64,000 nucleotides of DNA from Symsagittifera roscoffensis (lineage: Eukaryota; Xenacoelomorpha; Acoela; Convolutidae), in contig NC_087064.1 in assembly GCF_963678635.1 (NCBI RefSeq), positions 29,306,189 to 29,370,188 of the forward strand, written 5' to 3'. Of the stretch, positions 19,481-30,308 are shown one piece after another. The position numbers were made by a program, and so were the translations under genes. The notes under the pieces were generated by a model, which had not been told where the DNA came from, ran no database searches, and saw nothing but the letters and a program-made list of their open reading frames with translations. Within the stretch, counting starts at the first letter, position 1. Every line of letters starts with the position of its first letter.

Positions 19481-19890
19481 TGGAACCTGATCTAAACTAC
19501 ATTTTATGGTTGGATAAATTAGATATTTTACCACTGTAAAGTATTTAATATTAACCAATCATGATCCATCTAACTAACAACCCACTTATTTGTAAGTGCT
19601 GAAATTACTTGTAATTTCAGCACCAGAGAGATTTGAATTTAACTTAGAAATTAGTTGCCTCTCCAAGAGAACTTCAGCAGCCGCAATAAACCAGTATAAC
19701 CTAGATCTATTGAGCCTAGCAGAGACTAGTTAAACAACCTGAGACTAGATAGTATAAGAGTAAGATTAGGATCGGTATTAGACTAAGAAGTTGCACGAAT
19801 CTATCCGGCCGAAAATAAGATAGCGTGACGAGCAGACGGTGTACCCTATCCGAAATTACTCTATGAGTTAGGACCATCGGTTATAACTCA
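19481..19890 (+). repeat. 3' LTR (410 bp)
   Basis: Same length and termini as the 5' LTR (TGGAACC...AACTCA), about 99 % identical by eye. Its end lies 101 bp before the first base of a GPCR exon on the same strand, so LTR promoter or poly(A) activity could affect the host transcript. Confidence 0.93.
19596..19623. promoter_or_regulatory. Perfect hairpin in the 3' LTR
   Basis: Identical to the 28-nt stem-loop in the 5' LTR: 12-bp stem, CTTG loop. In the 3' LTR it would lie in the U3 or R part of the genomic RNA, depending on where transcription starts, which is unknown. Confidence 0.8.
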
Positions 19891-19894
19891 CAAT
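19891..19894. repeat. Right 4-bp target-site duplication (CAAT)
   Basis: CAAT follows the CA end of the 3' LTR and matches 5763-5766. Confidence 0.8.
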
Positions 19895-19991
19895 ATTCTG
19901 CCAATCTAGGATAATTTTAGAGTTTTATGTATCATCTAATTGTTACAGTTGTTTTTGGTGGTTTGCTGAATTGTTTTGTTGGTTGTTCCAG

Positions 19992-20192
19992 CTGTCCATC
20001 TACACAGTGCTGATCGTGATAGCTGGCGCTTCGTGTGTGTTCGGAATCATAAGCTGTCACACTGCACCCAACAATGCCACGGCCAAACTGGGATGGGTAA
20101 TCCAGCGAATGGCCATAGTGGTCATAACAGTCGCGTTCATGCTCAACTTCTACACCCGAGTCGTGATTCGGATGCGCGAGTCCAAACGAAAG
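19992..20192 (+). CDS. Class-A GPCR exon (two transmembrane segments, probably TM4-TM5)
   Basis: The acceptor TTGTTCCAG ends at 19991 and the donor AAAG|GTACAC is after 20192. The exon is 201 bp, phase 0 at both ends. It encodes one hydrophobic segment (LSIYTVLIVIAGASCVFGII), a short loop with a glycosylation site (NNAT), then a second segment (MAIVVITVAFMLNFYT) ending in basic RVVIRMRESKRK. A membrane helix followed by an Arg/Lys-rich start of a long loop is the TM5-to-ICL3 pattern, so the first helix is TM4. The extracellular loop is unusually short. It joins in frame to 49428. I cannot name the ligand class. Confidence 0.78.
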
Positions 20193-20545
20193 GTACACCA
20201 GCTATAGTTGGCATTCACTGATTTTTGATATCGATGTAATAACCTTGTAATGAAAAAATGACAAATTGTCCGAAGCTGAGAAACAAGCTTAATTTGCTCA
20301 AACTGGAAAACTGTCAGAGAAAAAGCTTTACACCCTGATAATTTTCAAATTTTGCATTTTATCATTTTATAAAAAAAATAACTCGCTTTCAAAAGGAAAC
20401 ACTTTGCCTATAATTTGCCAAAGTTATTTATATTTAAAAAATCCTGTCTTGGAAGAACACCAAAAGGCCAGTTAGCTGCCTATTTTGACAAGTGAAACTT
20501 GTAGTTTAAAATTGACAAGGGCAAAATATGGTGACTTACCATATT

Positions 20546-21013
20546 GTCTAGATCAAGCGGATTTAGGGGGGGGGGGGGGGGGGGGGTTTGCGGATGCCTT
20601 TTCACCTCAGGGATTCGACCCCGCCCTCACCAACCAAAAGCCCCCCTTGTTATTATTTTATGACATCAGTTTTTGGCCAATCAACCCTAAACTTTTATAA
20701 ATAGTGTTTTCTGCAACCAATATATTCTTATTTTAAAGGGGAGCGGGCGCCAAAAAAAACCGCAATTTTTCAGTCAAAATATTTTCCAAAAAGTTCTCCA
20801 ACACGGCATTTTGAAGTGTTGCTTCAAAAATTTGACTGCGGCGCTAGCAGTTGTGTCCAGATAGGGCTTTATAGCATTCTGAGACCTCTCGTAGAAAATT
20901 CGACAAAATCTCGGTCGACTTAAAAAAAAGATTGACAAAATCTTTGACTTTTTCGCCATCCCCCCCCCCCCCCCCCCACTTCGAGAAAATCTTAGATCCG
21001 CCCGGGTCTAGAT
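20546..21013. mobile_element. MITE with 8-bp duplication and G/C-run termini (hAT-like)
   Basis: Element 20554-21005 (452 bp) is flanked by GTCTAGAT at 20546-20553 and 21006-21013. The ends are inverted repeats: left GCGGATTTAGG, right the complement of GGCGGATCTAAGA. The left end runs into 21 G (20566-20586), and 18 C (20960-20977) lie near the right end. The GGCGGATYTAGG terminus and 8-bp duplication are typical of hAT MITEs. There is no transposase. Related copies lie near 47,240 and 48,655. Confidence 0.75.
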
Positions 21014-23130
21014 TAAAAATGTTTGAGTGAAGTGTAATGAAAAGTGCGACAAGTATTGTTTGATGACAGCACTAAAATTCATACTCGTAAGTATAAATTA
21101 GAACCTACCCTAAAAATATGGGCCAAATACTGTATCTAAATTCATTGCCTAGATTCTTAGAAATAAAAGAGATTATGTTTTTGTGAAACAATGCACGAAT
21201 GAAGCGTAATGAAATGTGCGACCTATTGTTGTTCACCGTATAATTAGTCGAAAAATCTGTTATCATGTTTCAAAGATCCAGCAACTTGGTAAAATTACTG
21301 CATTTGTTTCAATTATTGCTGCCGCTTTTCAACAAAAGTGAGGAATATATATGCCTGGGTTGGTTTAGCTCATTCAGACCAATTTTAGAAAAGTTGACTG
21401 CGTATGAGCATCGATCGGAAAATCTTGTGAGTGTCGAGCGAGTAGGCTTGCACTAGATTAAAAAGCCGCTTTGCTGCTGGAATAAAACTCTGAAAGTTTG
21501 TTTCATTACGTGAATTGTTTATGCGGGGCAAAATATCCGCACTCATAATCATTAGAAATGGAAATGAGGCAAGCTGGACAGAATTTGAAAAGACTTCATT
21601 GATCATTTTCATTGCTGCCGCTTGTTAAACAAACAGTAGTTCCCTGTGCGGCGTCATGAACTTTTCTGGGCAATCAGTTAACTCAGGACATTGTCAATTT
21701 TTCTTCTCGGTTTTGCTCCAAAACAAAACCGTATTCACTCAAAATGTCAACAATTCACAAACAGAGCTCAAAATGTTAAAATATCACTCAATTTTTGGCA
21801 CTGTTGAAGATATTTTCATTTTCGGCACTGATATAGTTCGGCACTGTTGAACACTCGCCATTTACATAAGATCAAATTCAGATCAAATTTCTTGGGTCAA
21901 TTCGTTTTTAAAATGATTCAAACCATTATTTATGCGCCGTAGAAACATAAAGTAATGCGCGTTAGTTCTCTCAAAATTACCAAATTACCCATTTTCAAAT
22001 TCTTATAAGTTCTCGGAAAACGCTCTCAGCTACAATTATTTTTTGTAAATTTTTGTTGGGTTCAATTTAAGTAAAACTCAGCATTTTCTATCTCTCTTTT
22101 CGAACCCAATTGGAAAACATCATTGTAGTGTTTCCAATTTTGTTTGTTTTGTCCTGAAAAATTAAGACAACAGGGTAGCAAACTGGTAAATAGCGCGCAA
22201 TGGTTTTCCTAAATTGCCCATGTTAATAAGTCCCCAATGCCCATAATTTTACAAATAGTCGCATGTATGGTTCTGTTCTCATTCTGATCTCAGAACACCG
22301 ATTTTCAAAAATTTCAGGTAGGTTAAGAAATTCCGTCAAATTAAAATGGTTCAAAATTGAAAATTCGAAATTGGTTTGAACAGAAAACCACAAGCATAAG
22401 TAAATTTTCACTTTCTTTAAGATTTGGAATAGTAAAACTAATCATATCAATCAGGGAAAACACTGAGTTTTCCTACTGCTTTTACTGTATATGAAGAAAT
22501 CTTGTTTAAATCTCGCGTTAATTGTCACACATTGGCCACAAATATAATGCCCATATGACTCAATTTAATTGATCACGGTGATATATCTCCTTAATTTTGA
22601 GCTCAAGACATCATTATTTTTCAGATGATAGTTGAAAAAGAGGTAACAAGTTAAAAAGTCGCAATTTGTTTCAAGAAAATAACCACCGCGAGCACAATTA
22701 CTCCCACACTTTTTGTAAGATTGAACAATAAAACAATAAACAAAAAATAGCGAAAAACCTTTGAGCTAGACAGACTTATTCAGTTTCATCCTACAGATAA
22801 AATAATCAACGTTTTATTGCGTAGAATTTGATTTTTTAATAGCCTTTTCATTTTAATATCAATAGCTCGCAAAGAAAATTCTATCTATGGTAGAACTATA
22901 ACATACACCTGCCATTTTTGTACTGAACTTATTAAAATTATAGAATATATCATTATTTATTTATGCTTACTTCTTGATTTCTATTGTAATGAAAATTGAT
23001 ACAGTACATCTTTAGTAAGATTCAATTTGAAACTCATGTGACGTTTGCTTAGGGCACCTGATTAATATAATAATCAACCTCTGTCGCAATTTGAAAAGAA
23101 ATTTCAGTTAACCATTTAACAAAAGCCACA
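21014..23130. other. Intronic DNA, nothing assigned
   Basis: AT-rich sequence without recognisable genes. The stretch around 21,265-21,420 weakly resembles the 5' part of the hairpin-ended element family (AGTGAGGAATATATATGC, TTCAGACCAATTTTAG) and may be an old copy. Otherwise I see nothing. Confidence 0.4.
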
Positions 23131-23348
23131 TTTCAATGGGACCAAGTTAACATCCTCCCCCCAAATAGACCAAGTTAAGAGTTAAGATCCTCCACCCCAG
23201 CGCTGAATTTAAAATAATTTTGGTTAAGCGCTCGCTGCATGTAAAATGCTCGATTCTGATTGGCTAAAAATTCCCAACTTAGAACCAAGTTAACATCCTC
23301 CCCCCTAAACGTGTTTAGGGGTAGGATATTAACTTGGTCCTTTCAATG
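23131..23348. mobile_element. MITE, 202 bp, 8-bp duplication TTTCAATG
   Basis: Element 23139-23340 begins GGACCAAGTTAACATCC and ends with the near-complement GGATATTAACTTGGTCC, giving terminal inverted repeats of about 23 bp. TTTCAATG lies at both 23131-23138 and 23341-23348. The right end is itself a long palindrome (23284-23340) centred on CTAAACGTGTTTAG, and another half-terminus ACCAAGTTAAGAG lies at about 23,169. GG-starting ends with 8-bp duplications fit Merlin- or hAT-type MITEs. No coding capacity. Confidence 0.85.
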
Positions 23349-23639
23349 TTTAAAATTTTACAGAAAGGTTACCGTTCTGAACTTTACAGAAAGATTATCG
23401 CTATCATTATTAGCCAGAAAAATGCAACAGTTTTTTTTTCGATTAACGATGAATTAGCCATTTTTCAAAGTTGAATCAACGCTAGGAGGTACAAGTTTAG
23501 ACAACGGTGAATCAGAAAAAAATCAGCAAAAAATGTCAACTTTGATTTTGGGGAACAAATTGTCGTTAGCACATTACATTAACTTTGCATCATTACGCGC
23601 TCTCAGTAGTTTTTGTCAGTTTTGAAGTAAGAGGAAGCA

Positions 23640-23725
23640 TCAGTAGCTCAGAGGTAATGTGGGTGTTTAGAATTATATAGATTGCGCGTTAGATTCAAGT
23701 TGATCTAACTGCTGCTCACTCCATA
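23640..23725 (+). repeat. tRNA-related SINE head or tRNA pseudogene
   Basis: TAGCTCAGAGG at 23644-23654 fits the pol III A-box. AGATTCAAGTTGA at 23691-23703 resembles a B-box (GGTTCGAATCC) with mismatches. The spacing of about 40 bp is right for a tRNA. The cloverleaf does not close well, so this is a decayed tRNA-like promoter, not a functional tRNA gene. Confidence 0.4.
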
Positions 23726-23925
23726 CAAATTGAACTGGAATAATCTTCGTCAATAAATAAGCATTTGTTAAAATATCGAAAACAATTAACGCAAAAAAAC
23801 CTGAGAAGTCACAGACAGACACACTTTACCGGATTGAAGTGGTGGAGTCGTATCAGCGGAATGGTTCGGCTGAATGTCTGATTTTTGACCAAAGTTATAA
23901 AGGTCAGCCAAAATTTTTGATACAT

Positions 23926-24056
23926 GAACCGACCAGGGTCAATCCAGTTGACATGATCGGTACATGAACCGACCAGGGTCAATCGAGTTGACAGGATCGA
24001 TACATGAGATGACCAGTGTCGATACATAAGTCGACCAGTGTCGATACATAAATAAA
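23926..24056. repeat. Short tandem repeats around GACCAGGGTCAAT
   Basis: Two units of about 39 bp share TACATGAACCGACCAGGG and GTTGACA-GATCG. Two shorter units of about 22 bp with GACCAGTGTCGATACATAA follow. Related strings (GACCAGGATTGAGCAAA, GACCAGGGTCAAGCAAA) reappear at 24,475-24,600. Confidence 0.75.
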
Positions 24057-24632
24057 CCAGCTTAAGATTTTTTGACAGTACTTTTTTGAGTTAGTAGTAA
24101 GTTTTCGACAAAATTTGCTGCCATCAAAAACTTTCTCACAATGACTCGCAATGAGAACGTCCGATTAATTTTGGGCCATCGGAACACAACTTTTCAACAC
24201 AAAACGAGAGTTTGATGGAAATATTTTACTTATTTATATATCTTTCACGCGGCAGGGTAAAAAATTAGTTAATAAAGTAAGGATAAATTAAATCATGAAT
24301 CTAAAAATTGTGTTCAGATTTTGATCTATTCAAAAACTGTTTTTTTTTTAAATCAAAAATGATACGAGGAAACTTGAAAACTAAATTTTGAAGCAGCTGA
24401 CATTAGCAAATGACTATGAAAACCATAAAAATTACCAATTTAGATGCAAGGTCAACGACATTCGAGAATAAAAAGAATTGGGGCCGACTAAAATTGACTA
24501 GAGGCGATCATAGTCCGACCTGGGTTGATCAAAAATGACCAGGATTGAGCAAAGATGACCAGGGTCAAGCAAAATTGATCAAAGTCGATCAGTGTTGATA
24601 GCGGACCTAGTTCGACTCAGAAAACTGAACTG

Positions 24633-24688
24633 AGAGCGAGCAACGGCCGTCTTATATGTCAACTTAGAAGTCGGCCATTGCTCGCTCT
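24633..24688. repeat. Inverted repeat, 17-bp arms
   Basis: AGAGCGAGCAACGGCCG at 24633-24649 is matched by the complement of CGGCCATTGCTCGCTCT at 24672-24688, with one mismatch and a 22-bp spacer. The GC-rich arms stand out in AT-rich DNA. No target duplication was identified, so it is either the core of a small foldback element or a lone hairpin. Confidence 0.75.
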
Positions 24689-24699
24689 TAATTTTCTCA

Positions 24700-27600
24700 G
24701 AACATAAATGCTTCGGGTAATTTTATAGAATAAATTCGGCAATCAAAGTATTAGATATTAACAAAGAATATTATTGCCCCAAAAAGATATCTTATCATCA
24801 AACTCAATATTAAAAAGATATTTAACCTGCAATTTTTTTTTGGGAAGTTTTCTGAGCTTGTAAATTGTCAGTTTTGCCAAATTCTGTACTGATTTACGCG
24901 AGCTTTCAAGTTTTTATGCACGATGCTAAAAAAAATTAAGGATAATTATTCTTGGGTTGAAGTATCCTATGTTCAAATTTGTTCCAGTTTGTAGGTAGAT
25001 GGTCATATATCAGTTCCCTCCTACCCTAATTCAAACGTTAACACTCGCAGCCTAATATTTATAGATGTCCGAACTTTTTTCACAATTATGTTTTCGAAAT
25101 CACCTAAATGGCAGTTTGGACATCCAGGGTTTGCCCTGATATACCAGCACTCTTTTTGCTCCAATTTTCGAAAAAAATATGATGGATATATTTTTTATTT
25201 GAGGTGTTTTTTTTCTGTTCTGTCAACTTAAGAGTTTTAATTAAGTTTAGGACAAAATTCGCATTTTTTGAAAAAGGACATTTTGACCAATTTGGAAGAA
25301 TTAACGCACGTTTTGGATTAACACACCCATAAGCGGCGAATGAAATCATTCCAAATTGAATTGAGGCCAACAATTTGACCCTATTTATACAATATCAGAC
25401 GCTAATTAACTCACTTTGTATCCTACATAAGGTTTTGGGGATTAAAGAAGGACAAAATACTATTTTTTTTCCGATTAATTCAAGGATTTTGAAGAATTTG
25501 TTCTTCAGCTTTAACACGAGGAGTCTTTTTGCTCCGAATTTTGAAAAAATGAAGAATATATATGATCGGGGTAGTTTTCTTATTCAGACCAATTTTATAA
25601 AACTCTGGTCCTTTTGGGGATCGATCTCTTGATCTGCAGAGGACCAGGCAATGTGAACAGTAACTTTAATTATAAAAATTTGCAGTTGGGGGGGGGGGGG
25701 GGGAGGAGGAAAGTGAGCTAACAACACACTAAATTAGTGTTTGTATGATTAAGTTGCACCCGGGTATTTTTTGTTCAACGATGAATCACGCTTGAGATGT
25801 TCCGAGAATCTTGAGAACTGGAATGAACCTATAACATTCTGAAATCAGATGGTAACTTCTATCCTACAATGTGTAGCAAAATGTCCTCGATTCACCTAAA
25901 CGTAACAAATATTTGAATGGTTCAGAGCAGAGCACCCTTGCAAAAAGAAAAAAATTATTTAAAATCAAAACTAACTCTCACGTTTCGGAAGAAAACTACT
26001 GTAATTTCACCTCTTTTAGCATTGTCTACTATTTCTACTCTTAGTAACATTGTCTACAATATTGTTTAATTGCTATATGAGCTCCCTGCCATTCAGAAAG
26101 AGACGGCAAAAGGAGATGCACTAATAGACAAACTGTAAAAACAAAAATTTCTCGAAGCTATAAATAACTGCTTTTTCAAGCAAACATATTGATAAAATTT
26201 TCCTTGTTGAAGCTGCTTTACAACAATACACGCTCGTAAACCAAAGCAAGACTTTTAACATTTCGTCTGCTCCTTAAAACTGCAGAAAAAAAATTTTCAA
26301 CAAAAAATTTATGAATCAATAGAAAAAAGGAAAACTAAGATTATTAAAATAATTTTTTGTCTTCATTCATTACGCTTTGTAAAATACTAAGGGATGTATT
26401 AAGCGTCTCGTATCGTTTTGATCAACTAGCTGGCCTTAATTAAATTTGGATTGATTGAATTTGTTGCTAACTTGTTTTTAAAAGAAAGCAACTTAACGCG
26501 TGTTGATTGTTCTAAATTGGCCAATTCCTGAGCCCCCCATAGTTTCACAGAAAAATATCTCGGGTAAAAAATCTTGCTAATTTAATATCAGATAGTATTA
26601 GAAAAATTTTGTTGAAATCCTTTAGGTAAAAAGTCGAAATTTGAGTGACGGAATAAAAAAACATCCTCGAGCATACAAACTGATTTTAGTCAACCAGCCC
26701 GTATACCTCACTCGGAGATAAATCAATTAGGTTGACAAGTGCGCATATAACCCGCGCCCCTTTAAGTTATGACTTTTTTGCAAGAGCTCAGCGTGCAACA
26801 TGCAGTGCACTTGCGATGTAAGCCGGCAATCATATGATTGCAGGGTATCATCACTACCGGAGTGCCAAAATGCCGCATTTGTGACTTGCTCTCAACTCCG
26901 GTCGCTGAATTTTTTACAACAAAAAAAGAGAAAAATTAATCAAGTTTTATTACAAAAAAAGGAAAAATTAACCAAGGTTTGTTACAGTTATGGGGTAGAA
27001 AATTTTTTTTTTGCTATCAAACAATCAGATGAATGAAAAGTTTCTCCGTATTCTAATGTTTCCTTTTAAAATTTTCTATAGTTCAAACTATAATGAATTT
27101 ATTTATTTATAAATTTGTAAATCTTTACTTGAAATTTTTGGATGAAAAACTTAAATTTTCAATAGAAAATTTCTATAAAAATTCAAAAACTTTCGCGAAA
27201 TGTTTTCAAGTTCTGTTGGTTTTTCTCTCTCAGAAGGTAAACATTTTCGGTCAAAACAGTCGCTCAGAGAAAGGAAAGTAGTTTGCACTAAAAAATAAGC
27301 CTAAACAAAAAAATGTTAATTATTTGCTTCGAAAACCAAAAAAAAAAGAAAAAATGCGATCTTTTTGTGAAATTTAAAATAATTTAAAAATTACAATCTT
27401 TTATTGCAGTATTTGAAACAGTTTAAAGCCCGTTTTTCTTCCAAATTTTGAAGGCAGAGAAAAATATTTGTGCTCTCGTTAGCTTTTTTTCTCCAGGCTA
27501 AACTCGGCTCTTTAGCCAGCCTTTTTTGACATTTTTTTTATATCATCTTAAAAATTTTGATTCTTTGAGCTCCAACTTAAAATTGAAAAATTACCTGTGA

Positions 27601-29246
27601 TATTTTTTTGCAGTGTTACAGGCTTTTGAAGTTTGAAACTTGGCCAATTTGGGATAAATGACGCGCATTATTTTTTGTGCTAATTAAGCATAAGCTGCCA
27701 GTTAAATCGGTCAAAATATATTTGAGCCAAATGATTTAACTTGTTCCCTGCGTTACCCAACGCAAAGTATAGCAATATGTATTTTTTAAAAGGTATTGTG
27801 GGGAGTAAATTGAAGAAAAAAACGAAATAAAATCCAATTTTTTAGAATTTTTGCAAATTGTTTCATCAATTTTTCACAAAAAAAGTTTTTATTTAAATTA
27901 AAGGGGCTATTGGAAGCTCCACTCAATACGAGTAAAGTTGTATCCCTTTATTTATGATGCTCAAAGCAAAAGCAACGTTTATTTGAGGTGAAAAGGATTG
28001 GTGGGAAAGTAAATTATTATTAGCAAATTGCCATGCATCACATTTTAAGATTGATAATGCGTTCATTGATAATATCGATGATGCATTTGCAAGTAAAATA
28101 AATTGTGTTTCGGCATGCGTTCGCTGAAAAAACCAGTTGGCGTATAGCATTTTTTTCACTGACAAGTTGAGCCTCTGTCAGAAAACGTCATTGGTGCTTC
28201 ATTAAAAAACATCTTGGCAACTCATTACTGAAGTTTTTTTTGTTAAAAAACTTTATGCTTTGAATGAGATTTTTACTTCTAAAAAAGCTATAAAAAGAAA
28301 AATCAGTTGCTGCACAGGCCAAACAGAAATTTCCGATCCAAAAATTTTAAGCTAACAATTGAAACCCAGTTCTTTTAAAAAAAATGGGTCGTTTTCATTT
28401 TTGGTGTGCTGAAAAGATCTAAGCTTACGCATTTTTTTGTCAAAGTAAATTAGGATTTTAAAAACATTTTTTTTTGGAAATTTGAAAAAACTGAGAGATC
28501 CAATAAGTTCAAAACCGCAGAATTTTTAAAAAATTCTGATGAAGGCCCTTAAGGAACAATGAAAACGAATTATATTGGATTAGCATTAATTTTCAAGGTT
28601 AAGCTTGAACTAATAGAATCTTAAAGTTTTAAGTCTTCCCGAATGTTTTTTTTTGCTTGAAGTTAAAAAGTTAAAATCAAAATTATAAAATGGCTTTTGT
28701 CAAACCTAGGAAGAAATTTTCGAAGGGTTTAAAAGTTGATCGAAGTAAGACTGAAAAAGTTTTAAGTAGATATTTGTCTGAATTTAGTCTGAAATTTTCC
28801 TGTTATACCTAATTTTGCGTGATAAGCAAAAAAATAAATTATACCCGAAGACGAAGTTCTACCCCATTTTCAATTGTCGGGACAAAATTTATAGTGGATG
28901 AAAAAAATGATAACTTGCTGATGTAAAAGATAGCATTTTAGTTTATTTTGAAAGAGTTACGCATTATTGATCACTATTGAATAGATTTCAAAAAATGTCT
29001 CAGAACTCGCATTGTTTGTGATTATGATATATTGTATTAGTTATTCATATTCAAATGAGTCAAAAAATTTTTAATGTGCACAAAATAAGATCGCTTAAAA
29101 ATTGAAAGCTTATTTTAGTTTATTTTGTGTAAGTTTTTCTTAAATCTGCACAAACGCTACTAATTTTTCAAAATGTAATTAAAGATTTACAACTGATAGT
29201 CTGAAGATAACTGTAATTCGAAACTTTTCGAAAGCTTACGCTTGTT
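24700..29246. other. Intronic DNA with decayed repeats, no gene
   Basis: No supported coding sequence. 25,105-25,150 looks like the 3' hairpin end of the hairpin-ended family (CAGGGTTTGCCCTGATA). About 25,500-25,620 and 27,420-27,760 resemble its body (TGGCCAATTTGGGA and GACGCGCATTA-type strings). A 16-G run lies at 25,688-25,703. Confidence 0.4.
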
Positions 29247-29771
29247 GTTCCGACTTTCGATATGAAAGTAACGGAAAATTTGTGCTCGGGGTGGGTTTTT
29301 TTTTTCAGACAAATTTCGACTTTTTATCTAGCCATTTTTGACGAAACTTTTTTTTATCATTCAACGGGTATTGTTGTCCTGAGCTCAATTTTGAAAAGAT
29401 ATTTCACCTGTGATCATTTTTCGTTAAGCTACGGGGGTTTCATGATTGCCATTTTGGCCAATTTGGGACAATTAACGCGCGATATATTTCGCGTTAGTAA
29501 CGCGTAAGCGGAGAGTTAATCCGTCTTAGAAATCGTTCCAAATTGGTTCAACGAAGCTCATTTGCCATAATTGATTTGTTACAAGCAGCGAAATTTATCC
29601 TTTTGTACTTTATATGGAGTGTGGGGGGATGATTTTCATTTAAAAATTTCAAATTTTAGAAAAAATATTCTCTTGTTTATTTACTTTTAATTTTTGAATG
29701 TTTTTACTGCTCCATAAACCTTAATAGTCAGTCGGAACCTTCAGGGCTTCGCCCTGATACGAGCAGTCTTG
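29247..29771 (+). mobile_element. Hairpin-ended element, copy 1 (Helentron-like, non-autonomous)
   Basis: It starts GTTCCGACTTTCGATATG with a CTTTCG/CGAAAG-type hairpin, and ends AGTCGGAAC followed by a CAGGGC-TTC-GCCCTG hairpin and ATACGAGCAGTCTTG. The 5' TTCCGACT and subterminal AGTCGGAA are inverted repeats. The body contains ATTAACGCGCGATATATTTCGCG and GTAAGCGGAG and has no coding capacity. A 5' terminal repeat pairing with a 3' subterminal repeat, plus a terminal 3' stem-loop and no evident target duplication, is the pattern of Helentron/Helitron2-type elements. Family assignment is inference. Confidence 0.65.
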
Positions 29772-29773
29772 TT

Positions 29774-30308
29774 GTTTCGACTTTCGATACGAAAGTAACG
29801 GAATATTTGTGCTCGGGGTGGGTTTTTTTTTCTTCAGACAAATTTCGACTTCTTAACTAGCCATTTTTGACGGATTTTTTTTTTATATCATTCGAAAGCT
29901 ATTGTTGTTCTGAGCTCATAATTGAAAAGTTATTTCACCTGTGATTATTTTTCGTAAAGTTATGGGGGTTTAAAGATTGCCATTTTGGCCAATTTGGGAC
30001 AATTAACTCGCGATATATTTCGCGCTATTAACGCGTAAGCGGAGATTTAATCCGTCATGAAATCGTTCCAAATTGGTTGAACGAAGCTTATTTGCCATAA
30101 TTGATTTGTTACAAGGAGCGAAATCTGTCCTTTTGTACTTTATATGGCGTGTGGGGGGATGAATTTCCTAAAAAAATTTCAAATTTTAGAAAAAAAAATT
30201 TTAATTTTATTTTTATTACATTTAATTTTTTGATGTAATTACTGCTCCATAAAACCTTAAAAGGCAGTCGGAACATTCAGGGCTTTGCCCTGATACGAGC
30301 AGTCTTGT
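29774..30308 (+). mobile_element. Hairpin-ended element, copy 2 (tandem to copy 1)
   Basis: It begins two bases after copy 1 ends, in the same orientation, with GTTTCGACTTTCGATACG, and ends with the same hairpin and GAGCAGTCTTG. Body identity to copy 1 is high. Head-to-tail placement with only TT between copies is expected if one copy inserted at the terminus of another, as rolling-circle elements do. Confidence 0.65.

Larger units (their letters stand above)
5767..19890 (+). mobile_element. Env-bearing LTR retroelement, internally deleted in pol (14.1 kb)
   Basis: Two 410-bp direct repeats with TG...CA ends bound a 14,124-bp element flanked by CAAT duplications. In order it contains a PBS-like site, a 1.2-kb leader, two ORFs of unknown function, Gag with a CCHC knuckle, only the C-terminal domain of integrase, small hydrophobic ORFs, a Ser/Pro-rich ORF, a broken env-like glycoprotein, another unknown ORF and a 1.6-kb 3' region. 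No protease DTG, RT aspartate pair, RNase H or integrase DDE core is found between Gag and the integrase end, so about 3 kb of pol is probably missing. An intact relative would be about 17 kb, very long for the group. Gag architecture and the 4-bp duplication favour Ty3/gypsy (errantivirus-like) over BEL/Pao. The sense strand is A/C-rich and G-poor throughout. Confidence 0.92.

Noticed and set aside
23640-23725. Functional tRNA gene
   Set aside because: The A-box is good, but the B-box and acceptor stem do not fit a cloverleaf, so only a tRNA-related remnant is claimed.
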